Assembly: GCA_963625685.1 (NCBI GenBank)
Contig: CAVFTR010000001.1
Location: 1 to 64,000 of the forward strand
DNA length: 64,000 bases
Direction: 5' to 3'
Source: F23-B02 sp963625685
GTDB taxonomy: Bacteria > Bacillota > Clostridia > Oscillospirales > Oscillospiraceae
Shown: in pieces, positions 16,380-25,296 of the stretch
Layout of the letters: every line of letters begins with the position of its first letter
Numbering within the stretch: the stretch's first letter is position 1
The notes under the pieces: generated by a model
The model's database searches: none
What the model was told of the DNA's origin: nothing
Seen by the model: only the letters and a program-made list of their open reading frames with translations
Made by a program: the position numbers and the translations under genes

Positions 16380-17468
16380 TCAATTAAACAGCAGAAGCTC
16401 GACGGCGTAGGCTATGACCGAGGCCGCGGCGAAGATACCGCCGAAATATTTCCAGTAAGCGCCCCTGTCCACCGGCAGGTCGCCGACGAATTTGCCGGTC
16501 TGGCCGTTCATGGCAAAGGTGTATTTATTGCCGTTCCACGTCGTGTTCAGAAGCCACACGGGGTAGAGGGCGTAATGCTTCCTGCCGCCGGAAAACTGCA
16601 CCGAGAGGTTTTCGGGAGTGACTGAATCGTAGCCGACAGCAGTACCGCGCAGGGCGATATCCGCGCTGCGCTTTACGCGCTCGTTCGCCCTCTCGTTGCA
16701 CTCCTCGGCCGGAACGTCGTATTTATCGGCAAGATAGCCGGAGAGGTAGGCGGTGCTGAACTCGACGGCCTGAGTGAAATCAAAGGGCTCGAGCGATTCC
16801 ATGAGCTCGTCCGGCATTTTCTTCGAGCCGTCCACAGGGATGTGCTCAAAGCCCATGCTGCCGCTGCGCAGCAGGCTGAAGTGGCTCGTTTCCGTGTAGT
16901 CGTTCTCGCCGTCTGACCAGAAGCGGGTCTTTGTCGCGCGGTAGCGGCCCTCGGCCTCGGCGTCCGTGTCGAACAGCCAGAAGGGGACGTATATGCCCTT
17001 TATCTCGTCGATGTGGTTTTCGCTTTTGAAGACCTTCGGCAGGAGCCTCTTGCCGCTCATGTGCTTTTTGAGCGCCTCCTTGGCGGCCTTCCTGTCGAGC
17101 CTGAAGGGGATTATATAATCCGGCCGGAGCTCGCCTGAGAGCCGGGACTTGAAGATGACGGGATTTCCGCAGAAGGGGCAGCTCGCCGCGGCCGTCGTTT
17201 CCTCGGCCATTATCTCGCCGCCGCAGGACAAGCAGGAGTAGACGCACATGCCGTCGCCGTCGCCGTCAAAGCGCTCCTTTTCGTCCTCGGAGCTCCAGCT
17301 CATGTCGTCTGCCTTCTCGTTTTTGAGCCCCTCGTCGTAGCTTTTGAGCGTTTCAAGCTCAAATTCCGTGCCGCAGTAGGGGCACTTCATCTTGCTCACG
17401 CTGCTGTCGTAGGCTATGAAGCCGCCGCAGCATGGGCATTTGTATTGTATCATGCTTTCGTTTTCCAT
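16380..17468 (-). CDS. Zinc-ribbon membrane protein (YdjG-like)
   Basis: A 362-residue protein with two zinc ribbons: CPCC...CPYC in residues 11-34 and CLSCGG...CPFC near 79-98. A middle domain of unknown fold follows, and one membrane segment closes the C-terminus (about 343-361). The order SPFH, zinc-ribbon, TPM matches the YdjI, YdjG, YdjH proteins. Seven bases after the SPFH stop it starts at ATG 17468 without a clear ribosome site; a second ATG five codons on (MIQYKCPCC) is also possible. It may link the SPFH scaffold to the membrane (inference). Confidence 0.8.
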   Translation of the reverse strand: MENESMIQYKCPCCGGFIAYDSSVSKMKCPYCGTEFELETLKSYDEGLKNEKADDMSWSSEDEKERFDGDGDGMCVYSCLSCGGEIMAEETTAAASCPFCGNPVIFKSRLSGELRPDYIIPFRLDRKAAKEALKKHMSGKRLLPKVFKSENHIDEIKGIYVPFWLFDTDAEAEGRYRATKTRFWSDGENDYTETSHFSLLRSGSMGFEHIPVDGSKKMPDELMESLEPFDFTQAVEFSTAYLSGYLADKYDVPAEECNERANERVKRSADIALRGTAVGYDSVTPENLSVQFSGGRKHYALYPVWLLNTTWNGNKYTFAMNGQTGKFVGDLPVDRGAYWKYFGGIFAAASVIAYAVELLLFN

Positions 17469-17474
17469 ATCTTT

Positions 17475-18704
17475 TTAAACCTGGTCGCCGCCGTTGAACG
17501 GATCACCGCACTTCGGGCAGAACTTGGGCGGATGCGCCGGGTCCGCGGGCTCCCAGCCGCATTTATTACATTTATATCTGGGAACGCCGGAGGGCCTGGG
17601 CCTGCCGCATTCGGGGCAGAAGCTGTCCGACGAGACCGTGCCGCAGGAGCAGGTCCATGAGCCCGCGGACTGCTGCTGAGGCGCCGCTGCCTGCTGCTGG
17701 GCCGCCATGCCGTACAGCGTCTGAGCGTTTACGCCGCCGGCGTTTGCGGCCATGCCCATGCCCATGAAGCCGGCCATCGCGCCGCCGGTGTTGCCGGCCG
17801 CGATGCGCATCGCGTCGGCCTGAGCGCCGGTGATAGTGCCCGCGGCAAGCGCGGGATTTGAAAGCGCCGCGGCACGCTGGAGAGACTTTATGACATCCGC
17901 GTCCTCATCCGGGATGCTGACAGGGTTCATGGCTATCGAGACGACGCTCAGACCGCGCAGCTCAGACCATTTCTGCGTGAGCGTCTCGTTCATGAGCCCG
18001 CACAGCTCCGTCGTGTGCGCCGGTATCTGATTCGGGCGCATCCCGAGGTCGGAGAGCCTTGCAAATGCCGGCTGCAGGGCGCTTACGAACTCCGTCTTGA
18101 GCTGCGAGTCTATCTCCGAGCGCTCGTAATCGCGCTCGACATTGCCGCAGACGTTGGCGTAGAACAGCAGGGGATTGGTTATCTTATAGGAATATACGCC
18201 GTTGCATCTTACGCCCGTATCAAGGTCGAGCCCGACGCGGGCGTCGACGACGCGGAAGGGGATGGGGGTAGCCGTACCGAACTTGTTGTCGACTATCTCC
18301 TTGGTGTTGAAGTAGTAAACGCGCTGATCCTTTCCGGTGTCACCGCCGTAGGCAAAGCGCTTGCCGATGGTCTTGAAGGTGTCGAGTATGGACTGACCGA
18401 GGGGGCCGGAGAAGATGCTCGGCTCTGTTGAGCTGTCGTAGGTGAACTGCCCGGGCTCCGCGCAGACCTCGACGACCTTGCCCTGCTCGACTATGATCAT
18501 GCACTGGCCGTCGGCAACTGCTATACCGGAGCCGTTTGAAATGATGTTGTCATTGCCCCTGGTGTTGGATGAGCGAGAGCCCGTGCGCTTTACGCCCTTT
18601 ACGACGAGCGTGTCCTTATCTATCGAGTCGCAGTAGAAAAATTCCTTCCACTGGTCGGCCAGAGTCCCGCCGACAGCGCCGGCGCCCGCTTTTATAAGAC
18701 CCAT
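17475..18704 (-). CDS. SPFH domain protein with C-terminal zinc ribbons (YdjI-like)
   Basis: A 409-residue protein. Residues about 25-290 form an SPFH/virion-core-like domain (DGQCMIIVEQGKVVEV, then a helical part). A Gly/Ala/Met/Gln-rich linker (about 295-350) leads to two zinc ribbons (CSCG...CPECG near 355-370; CNKCG...CPKCGDPF near 380-402). Proteins of this type form membrane-associated scaffolds, and YdjI partners with PspA-like proteins in Bacillus; no pspA is present here. It is the first gene of its operon, with an AAAGGGA site, divergent from ahcY. Confidence 0.88.
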   Translation of the reverse strand: MGLIKAGAGAVGGTLADQWKEFFYCDSIDKDTLVVKGVKRTGSRSSNTRGNDNIISNGSGIAVADGQCMIIVEQGKVVEVCAEPGQFTYDSSTEPSIFSGPLGQSILDTFKTIGKRFAYGGDTGKDQRVYYFNTKEIVDNKFGTATPIPFRVVDARVGLDLDTGVRCNGVYSYKITNPLLFYANVCGNVERDYERSEIDSQLKTEFVSALQPAFARLSDLGMRPNQIPAHTTELCGLMNETLTQKWSELRGLSVVSIAMNPVSIPDEDADVIKSLQRAAALSNPALAAGTITGAQADAMRIAAGNTGGAMAGFMGMGMAANAGGVNAQTLYGMAAQQQAAAPQQQSAGSWTCSCGTVSSDSFCPECGRPRPSGVPRYKCNKCGWEPADPAHPPKFCPKCGDPFNGGDQV

Positions 18705-18839
18705 ATCATTTATTCCCTTTCATAATGAAATTTTCCGAAGTTACAAAAATTATATCATGCGCCTTTGTCTCTTTCAACACTTGCGGATATTAAATTATAG
18801 TGTTAAAATAAATCGTTTGATAAAAAGGGGGTCAATTTT

Positions 18840-20075
18840 ATGAGCATGATAAAAGACATGAGCCTCGCACCGTCGGGCGAAATGAAGATCAACTGGGTAG
18901 AGCGGAACATGCCTGTGCTGCGCGGTATAGGCCGCCGCTTTGCGGAGGAAAAGCCCTTTGCGGGACTTAAGGTCGCGCTGTCTGTCCATCTCGAGGCAAA
19001 GACGGCGTATCTGTGCCGCGTTATGGAGCTCGGCGGAGCTCGGATGTATGTCACTGGCTCAAACCCTCTTTCCACGCAGGACGATGTCGCAGCGGCGCTC
19101 GCTTCCGGCGGCATGAACGTTTTTGCCGAGTACGGCTGCACCGAAAAGCAGTATGACGACTGCCTGCGCGAGGTGCTCAGGATAGGCCCCAATATCATCA
19201 TCGACGACGGCGGTGACCTTGTACACCTCATGCACGAGGAATTCTCCGAGCTCATCCCCGGGGTCATCGGCGGCTGCGAGGAGACGACGACGGGCATAAA
19301 CCGTCTGCGCATAATGTCCGCGGCCGGAGCTCTGCGCTTCCCGATGGTCATGGTAAACGACGCCGACTGCAAGCACATGTTCGATAACCGCTACGGCACG
19401 GGCCAGAGCGTATGGGACGGCATATGCCGCACGACGAATCTCATCGTCGCCGGCAAATACGTCGTCATATCCGGCTACGGCTGGTGCGGCAAGGGCGTTT
19501 CGCTCAGGGCGAAGGGCCTGGGAGCAAAGGTCATCGTAACGGAGACCGACCCCATCCGCGCGCTCGAGGCCGTCATGGACGGCTACGAGGTCATGCCCAT
19601 GGCCGAGGCGGCGAGGATAGGCGATATCTTCTGCACCGTGACCGGAGGCAGGGATATCATAAGCGCCGAGCACTTCCCGCTCATGAAGGACGGCGCGATA
19701 CTCAGCAACGCAGGTCATTTCAACGTCGAGATCGATATGCAGGCGCTCGAAAGGCTGGCCGTTAAAAAATACGAGGCAAGGCATAATATACAGGGCTACG
19801 TCATGCCCGACGGCAAAACGCTCTTCACCATCGCCGAGGGCAGGCTCGTTAACCTCGCCGCGGCCGACGGTCATCCGGCGGAGATCATGGATATGAGCTT
19901 TGCCATCCAGGCGCTGTCGGCAAAATACCTCGCCGATAACCGCGGCAGGCTTTCGGCCGGTGTGATCCCCGTCCCGCGCGAGATAGACTGCGAGGTCGCG
20001 GAGCGCAAGCTCGAGGCAATGGGCGTCGGCATAGACAGGCTCAGCCGCGAGCAGGCCGAGTATCTCGGCAAATAA
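18840..20075 (+). CDS. ahcY: S-adenosylhomocysteine hydrolase
   Basis: A 411-residue enzyme that splits S-adenosylhomocysteine (or its inosyl form) into homocysteine and the nucleoside, clearing the by-product of methylation. HLEAKTAYL near 50, the ISGYGWCGKG NAD loop near 217-226, NDADCKHMFDNRYGTGQS near 180-197 and LSNAGHFNVEID near 290 are family landmarks. It is the short, Thermotoga/archaeal-like form without the long insertion of eukaryotic enzymes. AAGGGGGT lies before the ATG. It may share transcription with mgtE 53 bp downstream. No SAH riboswitch is seen in the leader. Confidence 0.92.
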   Translation: MSMIKDMSLAPSGEMKINWVERNMPVLRGIGRRFAEEKPFAGLKVALSVHLEAKTAYLCRVMELGGARMYVTGSNPLSTQDDVAAALASGGMNVFAEYGCTEKQYDDCLREVLRIGPNIIIDDGGDLVHLMHEEFSELIPGVIGGCEETTTGINRLRIMSAAGALRFPMVMVNDADCKHMFDNRYGTGQSVWDGICRTTNLIVAGKYVVISGYGWCGKGVSLRAKGLGAKVIVTETDPIRALEAVMDGYEVMPMAEAARIGDIFCTVTGGRDIISAEHFPLMKDGAILSNAGHFNVEIDMQALERLAVKKYEARHNIQGYVMPDGKTLFTIAEGRLVNLAAADGHPAEIMDMSFAIQALSAKYLADNRGRLSAGVIPVPREIDCEVAERKLEAMGVGIDRLSREQAEYLGK

Positions 20076-20128
20076 CGGTATTAGACATTAATTATATGTA
20101 GCAGATTTCAGCGAAAGGAGGCTCCGCG

Positions 20129-21529
20129 ATGGATAACATGGAGAATATGGACTTTGAGGCCATGCGGGACAGGCAGGCCGACGAGCTCATGCAGCTTCTC
20201 AATGAACGGCGAATGAAGGAGCTTCAGCTCCGCCTTGAGGACATGAACGAGTTCGACGTGGCGGAGTTTCTGTCCGAGATAGGCGATAACCGCATGCCGA
20301 TGGTGTTCAGGCTCCTGTCCAAGCAGATGGCGGCGGACGTTTTCGCGAACTTCGACTCTCCCGAGCAGGAGCAGATAATAAACTCCATAACGGACTCTGA
20401 GCTGTCCGCGATCATCGAGGAGCTGTACGTCGACGACGCGGTCGATATGATGGAGGAGCTTCCGGCAAACGTCGTAAAGCGCGTTATGCGCACAGCGACG
20501 CCGGAGACGCGGCGGCTCATAAACCAGTATCTCAACTACCCCGAAAACTCCGCCGGCAGCATCATGACCGCGGAGTTCGTGGACCTTAAAAAATACATGA
20601 ACGTGCGCGAATCCATCGCGCGCATACGCAGGATAGGCGAGGATAAGGAGACCATCTACACCTGCTTTGTCACCTCCGCTGACAGAAAGCTCGAGGGCGT
20701 CCTGTCGGTGAAGGATCTCCTGCTTTCCGACGACGAGACGGTCATCGAGGATATCATGGATACGAATATCGTATTCTGCATGACGCACGACGACCAGGAG
20801 GAGGCGGCCGAGAAGATATCCGACTACGACCTCATGGCGCTGCCCGTCGTCGATAAGGAAGGCCGGCTCGTCGGTATCGTCACCGTCGACGACGTCATCG
20901 ACGTCATGGAGGCCGAGGCCACCGAGGACTTTGAGCTCATGGCCGCAATGACGCCCTCGGATAAGCCGTATTCGAGGACCAGCACCCTGGACATGTGGAA
21001 GCGCCGCGTGCCGTGGCTGATGTTCCTCATGCTCTCGGCTACGTTTACGAGCATGATAATAAACTCATTCGAGGACGCGCTGGCGGTGCAGGCCGTGCTC
21101 ATAGGCTTCATCCCCATGCTCATGGGCACCGGCGGCAACTCCGGCGCGCAGGCCTCGACGGCAGTCATACGAAGCATCTCCCTCGGCGACACCGAGCCCG
21201 AGGACGTCGGCAGGGTCATCTGGAAGGAGTTCCGCGTCGCGGTTCTGTGCGGAATAACGCTCGCGGCCGTGAATTTTGTCAAAATGCTGCTGGTGGACAG
21301 GCTGCTTCTGAATAACGACGGCGTTACGCTAACAGTCGCTGCGGTCGTAAGCCTCTCGATTGTCTTCATCGTCATGTTCGCGAAGGTCGTCGGCAGCATA
21401 CTGCCCATCGCGGCGGAAAAGCTCGGCGTCGACCCGGCGGTCATGGCAAACCCCCTGATATCGACCATCACCGACGCTGTCTCGCTTCTTATTTATTTTG
21501 AGATAGCAAAGCTCATGATAAGCTTTTGA
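20129..21529 (+). CDS. mgtE: Magnesium transporter MgtE
   Basis: A 466-residue MgtE channel. Residues about 20-135 form the helical superhelix domain that senses Mg2+, about 140-270 carry two CBS domains, and 285-465 the five membrane helices with the pore motif (MGTGGNSGAQASTAVIRS near 330-348). The AAAGGAGG site is ideal. No M-box riboswitch lies in the short leader, so regulation is presumably by the Mg2+-sensing domain itself. Confidence 0.94.
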   Translation: MDNMENMDFEAMRDRQADELMQLLNERRMKELQLRLEDMNEFDVAEFLSEIGDNRMPMVFRLLSKQMAADVFANFDSPEQEQIINSITDSELSAIIEELYVDDAVDMMEELPANVVKRVMRTATPETRRLINQYLNYPENSAGSIMTAEFVDLKKYMNVRESIARIRRIGEDKETIYTCFVTSADRKLEGVLSVKDLLLSDDETVIEDIMDTNIVFCMTHDDQEEAAEKISDYDLMALPVVDKEGRLVGIVTVDDVIDVMEAEATEDFELMAAMTPSDKPYSRTSTLDMWKRRVPWLMFLMLSATFTSMIINSFEDALAVQAVLIGFIPMLMGTGGNSGAQASTAVIRSISLGDTEPEDVGRVIWKEFRVAVLCGITLAAVNFVKMLLVDRLLLNNDGVTLTVAAVVSLSIVFIVMFAKVVGSILPIAAEKLGVDPAVMANPLISTITDAVSLLIYFEIAKLMISF

Positions 21530-21548
21530 ACAGTAAGGATACATATAT

Positions 21549-22472
21549 ATGCTTGTTATATTTGAAAAAATGGCGCTGCTTGTCATCATCCTGGCGCTCG
21601 GATACATGTGCGTAAAAATAAAGCTCGTCGGCCCGGAATTCAACAAGGGCCTGAGCAAAATGGTCATGAACGTGTTCGTTGCCGGCATGATACTCTCGTC
21701 CGTTATAAACAAGGACCTCGGCATGACCAGGGGCGACATGCTCTTCGGCGTGGGCATGCTCACGATAGCACAGCTGATATGCCTCGCCGTCGGATACATG
21801 ACTCCGGCACTCATGAGGATAAAGGACGGCGACAAGGGCATGTACCGCCTTGTGACGAGCTTTTCAAACCTCGGCTTCATGGGAGTTCCCATCATCTCGG
21901 CCGTGTACGGCGAAAACGCGGTGTTTCTTGCCTCGCTCGGCAACATACCGTTCAATATCCTGCTGTACACCGTCGGCGTCATGTTCCTGCAGAGCGGCGG
22001 GAGCAGGGAGAGGATCAGCATAAAGAGCATGATAAACGTGCCGGTCGTCGCGACGCTCGCCGCAACGGTCATATTCTTCTTTGAGATACCGATGCCCGTA
22101 ATAGTCGAGGACGTGGCAGCGATGCTCTCGGACGCATGCGTGCCGCTTTCAATGATGTGCATAGGCCTTTCGCTCGGCGGCGTCTCGATAAAGGACGCGT
22201 TTATCCACCCGCGCCTGTACGCCCTGAATTTAATGCGCCTTATAGCCGCGCCCCTCGCAGTCTGGCTCGTGCTCCGCTTTTTCGTGAGCGACGTCGTGAT
22301 GCTCGGATCGCTCGTCATAATCGCGGCCTGCCCCTCTGCGGTCATCTGCGCCATCCTCGGCCTGGACTACGGACGCGACGGCGTGGAGGCCTCGGAGACG
22401 ATATTCCTCGGCACGGTGCTGTCCATGTTCACCATCCCGCTCCTGATATCGCTCCTCTGCCTGAATGTCTGA
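21549..22472 (+). CDS. AEC family transporter (second copy)
   Basis: A 307-residue membrane protein with about ten hydrophobic segments and the AEC pattern (FSNLGFMGVPIISAVYG near 103-119). It starts 20 bp after mgtE with a short AAGGA site. It is only distantly similar to the permease at 13318, so the two probably move different carboxylates or auxin-like compounds. The transcript ends in the terminator hairpin at 22479. Confidence 0.88.
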   Translation: MLVIFEKMALLVIILALGYMCVKIKLVGPEFNKGLSKMVMNVFVAGMILSSVINKDLGMTRGDMLFGVGMLTIAQLICLAVGYMTPALMRIKDGDKGMYRLVTSFSNLGFMGVPIISAVYGENAVFLASLGNIPFNILLYTVGVMFLQSGGSRERISIKSMINVPVVATLAATVIFFFEIPMPVIVEDVAAMLSDACVPLSMMCIGLSLGGVSIKDAFIHPRLYALNLMRLIAAPLAVWLVLRFFVSDVVMLGSLVIIAACPSAVICAILGLDYGRDGVEASETIFLGTVLSMFTIPLLISLLCLNV

Positions 22473-22478
22473 ATATAT

Positions 22479-22759
22479 GAAAAAGCCCTGACTTCGGTCA
22501 GGGCTTTTGAAGACTGTCAAAAAACCTATGCTGCTGCGTAAAGATATCCGCGCAGCGGGGGAGCTTGAGGGGGCAAGGCCCGCCTCAAGTCGGATCATAG
22601 CCATCAAAAATGTCCGGTTACGGACTTTTTGACGAGCGCAGCGAGATTTTTCGTGAAGCAGGAGCTTCACAAAAAATGTGGCGTTTTTGAAGCGTGCAAA
22701 AAAGTCACAGACTTTTTTGACACGCTGAAAAAGCCCTGACTTCGGTCAGGGCTTTTGAA
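22479..22759. repeat. Dispersed repeat copy C (215 bp) between identical 33-bp terminator hairpins
   Basis: Two exact 33-base copies (22479-22511 and 22727-22759) of a terminator with stem AAGCCCTGAC, loop TTCG and T tail enclose a 215-bp unit (22512-22726). The left half matches copies A and D (GTCAAAAAAC, CTATGCTGCTGCGT, the GC-rich core); the right half differs but still ends in a GTCAAAAAA-type palindrome (GCAAAAAAGTCACAGACTTTTTTGAC). The right hairpin also contains the stop codon of the minus-strand gene at 22746. Confidence 0.85.
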
Positions 22760-23210
22760 CAGCCTGTTCGTTCTCCTCCGGCACCGGGGCAGGGGAGAGC
22801 CTTGCCTCCGGGGCCTTGAGCTTTCGGTTTATGCTCATTACGTTCTGCACCAGAAGTATCGCCATCATGACAAATTCATAGGTCACGCGCAGTGCCAGCG
22901 GCCCGAGCAGCATGAGTCCGAGTCCGTACAGGAAGGTGCTCTGCGTGAATCTCATGCCGAAATAGCCGTAGTATTCAAAGCGCCCGAACATGAGAAGAAA
23001 GCCGACGAACACGCAGGCGCAGGTCAGAAGCACGAAGATGAGCTTCGTGAGCGCCTCGACGTAAAAGGTCTTGAAATTGAAATAGTCGTGCAGCAGCTGA
23101 AGAAATCTGTTTCCGAGCCTGCCGTCGTATTTCCCCGGCAATACCTTTACGCAGATAAAAACCGTCGCCGCGACGGCCAGCACGAGCCCTATGCCTATCA
23201 GAGTTTCCAT
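22746..23210 (-). CDS. Small integral membrane protein (DUF4282-like)
   Basis: A 154-residue protein with an N-terminal membrane helix (3-22), a soluble stretch beginning PGKYDGRLGNRFLQLLHDY, then two long hydrophobic segments (about 58-80 and 88-125) and a Pro/Glu-rich tail. This resembles DUF4282 proteins, of unknown role. The last residues and the TGA stop lie inside the duplicated terminator hairpin. The site AAGGAGG precedes the ATG. Convergent with the AEC gene and divergent from the atp operon. Confidence 0.7.
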   Translation of the reverse strand: METLIGIGLVLAVAATVFICVKVLPGKYDGRLGNRFLQLLHDYFNFKTFYVEALTKLIFVLLTCACVFVGFLLMFGRFEYYGYFGMRFTQSTFLYGLGLMLLGPLALRVTYEFVMMAILLVQNVMSINRKLKAPEARLSPAPVPEENEQAVQKP

Positions 23211-23465
23211 AAACTGTCCTCCTTCCGCTTGAATATATCATATCAGACATACACGGCGCGCGCAAGTGTTTTGACAGCCGGGCGAAGAAAATGCCAAACA
23301 ATTAACTATACAAAAAGTAATAATCGTTCCGGAGACAAAAATTGTGCAATTCAGAAAAATTGTCTAAAAAAACGAAAATTCCCGTTGCATTTCATGTTAA
23401 TTCGGTGTTAAATATTAATGTTATATAATACCTTGGCCAATTGTCGCCAACTTGAGGAAGAATTT

Positions 23466-23792
23466 ATGGATCTGGCAGATATTTTGTCCGTGACGGGCGC
23501 TGCACTGCTCGGACTGGGCGTCGCGTATGTCAACATGCGCATAAGCAAAGCCAATATGAACGCGTCGAACATGGCTGCCGTCATGGGCGTGAATCTGCTG
23601 CGCCTGATGCTTGACGCCGCGGCGCTGGCGATCTGCTTTTTTGTTTGCCGGGCCTATGATCTTCCGCTGATGGCGGCACTCATTGCCGCAGCCGTCGGGC
23701 TGTCGCTCGGCGGGATGCTGTTTTTAAGGCATATGGTCAAAAAAACTCAGCCGCAAAGCAAAGAAACGGCGGACGGAGGTGAAAATAATTGA
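23466..23792 (+). CDS. atpI: ATP synthase subunit I-like protein
   Basis: A 108-residue membrane protein with four hydrophobic segments, first gene of the ATP synthase operon, as expected for AtpI, which helps assemble the c-ring or imports Mg2+. The ATG at 23466 follows GAGGAAG. It overlaps the atpB start by four bases. Sequence is poorly conserved in this family, so the call rests largely on position and topology. Confidence 0.75.
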   Translation: MDLADILSVTGAALLGLGVAYVNMRISKANMNASNMAAVMGVNLLRLMLDAAALAICFFVCRAYDLPLMAALIAAAVGLSLGGMLFLRHMVKKTQPQSKETADGGENN

Positions 23793-24445
23793 AAGAATTT
23801 TTTGGAAACTTTTTGATGCCCACAAAGACCATATATTCAATGTGGGTCATCATGGCCCTGATACTGCTGCTCAGCTTCATAGCGACGCGGAAGATGAAGG
23901 ACGTGCCGGGCCCGCTGCAGAACATTGCGGAGATGGCGGTGTCCGGGCTCCTGGGCTTCTTTGCCGGAGTTCTGGGAGAGAAGAAGGCGCGGCACTATTT
24001 TCCGATGCTCGCGTCGTTTTTCGTGCTGATCATCGTATGCAACTATTCGGGACTTATCCCCGGCGCGGGCGAGCTGTTCACGGTGCCGACCTCGGTGCTG
24101 ACGGTAACGGCTGCGCTGTCGACGATATCATTCGTTGCGATCCAGTCCTCGGGCATAAAAAAGCACGGCCTCGGCAAATACCTGGGGACGTTCTTCAAGC
24201 CCTTCGCCTTCCTGTTCCCGATACTCATTCTTGAGCAGTTCACGCGCCCGCTTTCCATGGCACTGCGACTGTACGGCAATATCTACGGCGAGGAGCTGGC
24301 GGCGGAAACGCTGTTCGGCCTGTTCCCGGTGGGCCTGCCCATAGTCATGCACATACTGAGTCTTCTGTTCTGCTTCATCCAGGCGATGGTCTTCACCATG
24401 CTGCTTGCGGTATTTATAAACGAAGCGACCGAGGACGAAGAATAA
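23789..24445 (+). CDS. atpB: ATP synthase Fo subunit a
   Basis: A 218-residue a subunit, short but with the core: SGLIPG near 77, the essential Arg in LSMALRLYGNIYGEE near 158-172, and the final helices with the LLFCFIQAMVFTMLLAVF motif. It forms the half channels next to the c-ring. The start is TTG 23789 after a strong GGAGGTG site and overlaps atpI. Confidence 0.93.
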   Translation: MKEFFGNFLMPTKTIYSMWVIMALILLLSFIATRKMKDVPGPLQNIAEMAVSGLLGFFAGVLGEKKARHYFPMLASFFVLIIVCNYSGLIPGAGELFTVPTSVLTVTAALSTISFVAIQSSGIKKHGLGKYLGTFFKPFAFLFPILILEQFTRPLSMALRLYGNIYGEELAAETLFGLFPVGLPIVMHILSLLFCFIQAMVFTMLLAVFINEATEDEE

Positions 24446-24485
24446 AAATAAGTAAACACATACACGATCATAGGAGGAAACACAA

Positions 24486-24719
24486 ATGTCAATAGCACAG
24501 GGTCTTATCGCAATAGGCGTAGCGCTGGCCATCGGCCTGAGCACGATAGGCGTCGGCATCGGCCAGGGTCTTGCAGCGTCCAAGGCGCTCGAGGGCATGG
24601 CCCGCCAGCCGGATATGAAGGGACAGCTCCAGTCTGTCATGATCCTCGCAATGGGCTTTATGGAAGCGCTGGCTATCTACGGTCTGGTCATCGCATTCAT
24701 GCTTATTGCCAAGATGTGA
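24486..24719 (+). CDS. atpE: ATP synthase Fo subunit c
   Basis: A 77-residue hairpin of two membrane helices. The loop has the conserved ARQPD. Helix one contains GIGQG, with the Gln seen in Na+-type rings; helix two has the ion-binding Glu in GFMEALAIYG, but Ala follows it where Na+-type proteins have Ser or Thr. This mixed set favours H+ over Na+, without certainty. The AGGAGG site is ideal. Confidence 0.94.
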   Translation: MSIAQGLIAIGVALAIGLSTIGVGIGQGLAASKALEGMARQPDMKGQLQSVMILAMGFMEALAIYGLVIAFMLIAKM

Positions 24720-24755
24720 TTTGAAGAAAAGACATCTTGAAAGGGGGAGACCGGA

Positions 24756-25250
24756 TTGATTTTAGACATAGTAGGACTTCAGATCAGCGTACCGGAGTTC
24801 ATACTGACTATTATCAGCTTCTTCCTGTTTATGTTCCTGTTGAACAAGATACTTCTCAAGCCCGTTCTGAGCTTTATGGACGCACGTAAGGCGCGCATAG
24901 ACGCGGGCCTTGCCGAGGGCAAAAAGGCCGAGGCGGCGCTTGAGGAGAACAAAGCCCTGCTTGCACAGGAGCTTGCTCAGACCGGCACCGATGCCAGAGG
25001 CGTGATAAACGCGGCGCGCAGCGACGCGGAAAAGGCAAAGGGCGAGGTGCTCAGCGCCGCCCATGCCGAGGCCGAGCAGCTCCACAAAAATGTCCGTGAG
25101 CGCGTAAAGAGCGAGGAAAAGGCGGCCGTCAGCGAGATAGACGGCAGCATGTCCGAGTTCGTGGCGCTGCTGTCCGACCGGCTCGTCGGCGGCGGCTCCG
25201 CGGAAAACAGACAGCTCATCGACGAGTGTGTCGGCAAGACCAGGGAGTGA
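24756..25250 (+). CDS. atpF: ATP synthase Fo subunit b
   Basis: A 164-residue b subunit. One membrane helix (about 12-32) is followed by a long charged coiled coil (KARIDAGLAEGKKAE onward) that forms the outer stalk. The start is TTG 24756 after AGGGGGAG. A second b-like chain is fused to delta and alpha in the next gene, so the stalk is probably a b/b' heterodimer rather than b2. Confidence 0.9.
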   Translation: MILDIVGLQISVPEFILTIISFFLFMFLLNKILLKPVLSFMDARKARIDAGLAEGKKAEAALEENKALLAQELAQTGTDARGVINAARSDAEKAKGEVLSAAHAEAEQLHKNVRERVKSEEKAAVSEIDGSMSEFVALLSDRLVGGGSAENRQLIDECVGKTRE

Positions 25251-25296
25251 TCCCGATGTATAACAGGAAATACGGGAAAGGAGGGATAGTTCTCAA

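Noticed and set aside
24486..24719. Declaring the ATP synthase Na+-dependent from the Gln in helix one
   Set aside because: The Ser/Thr after the ion-binding Glu, needed for Na+ coordination, is replaced by Ala.
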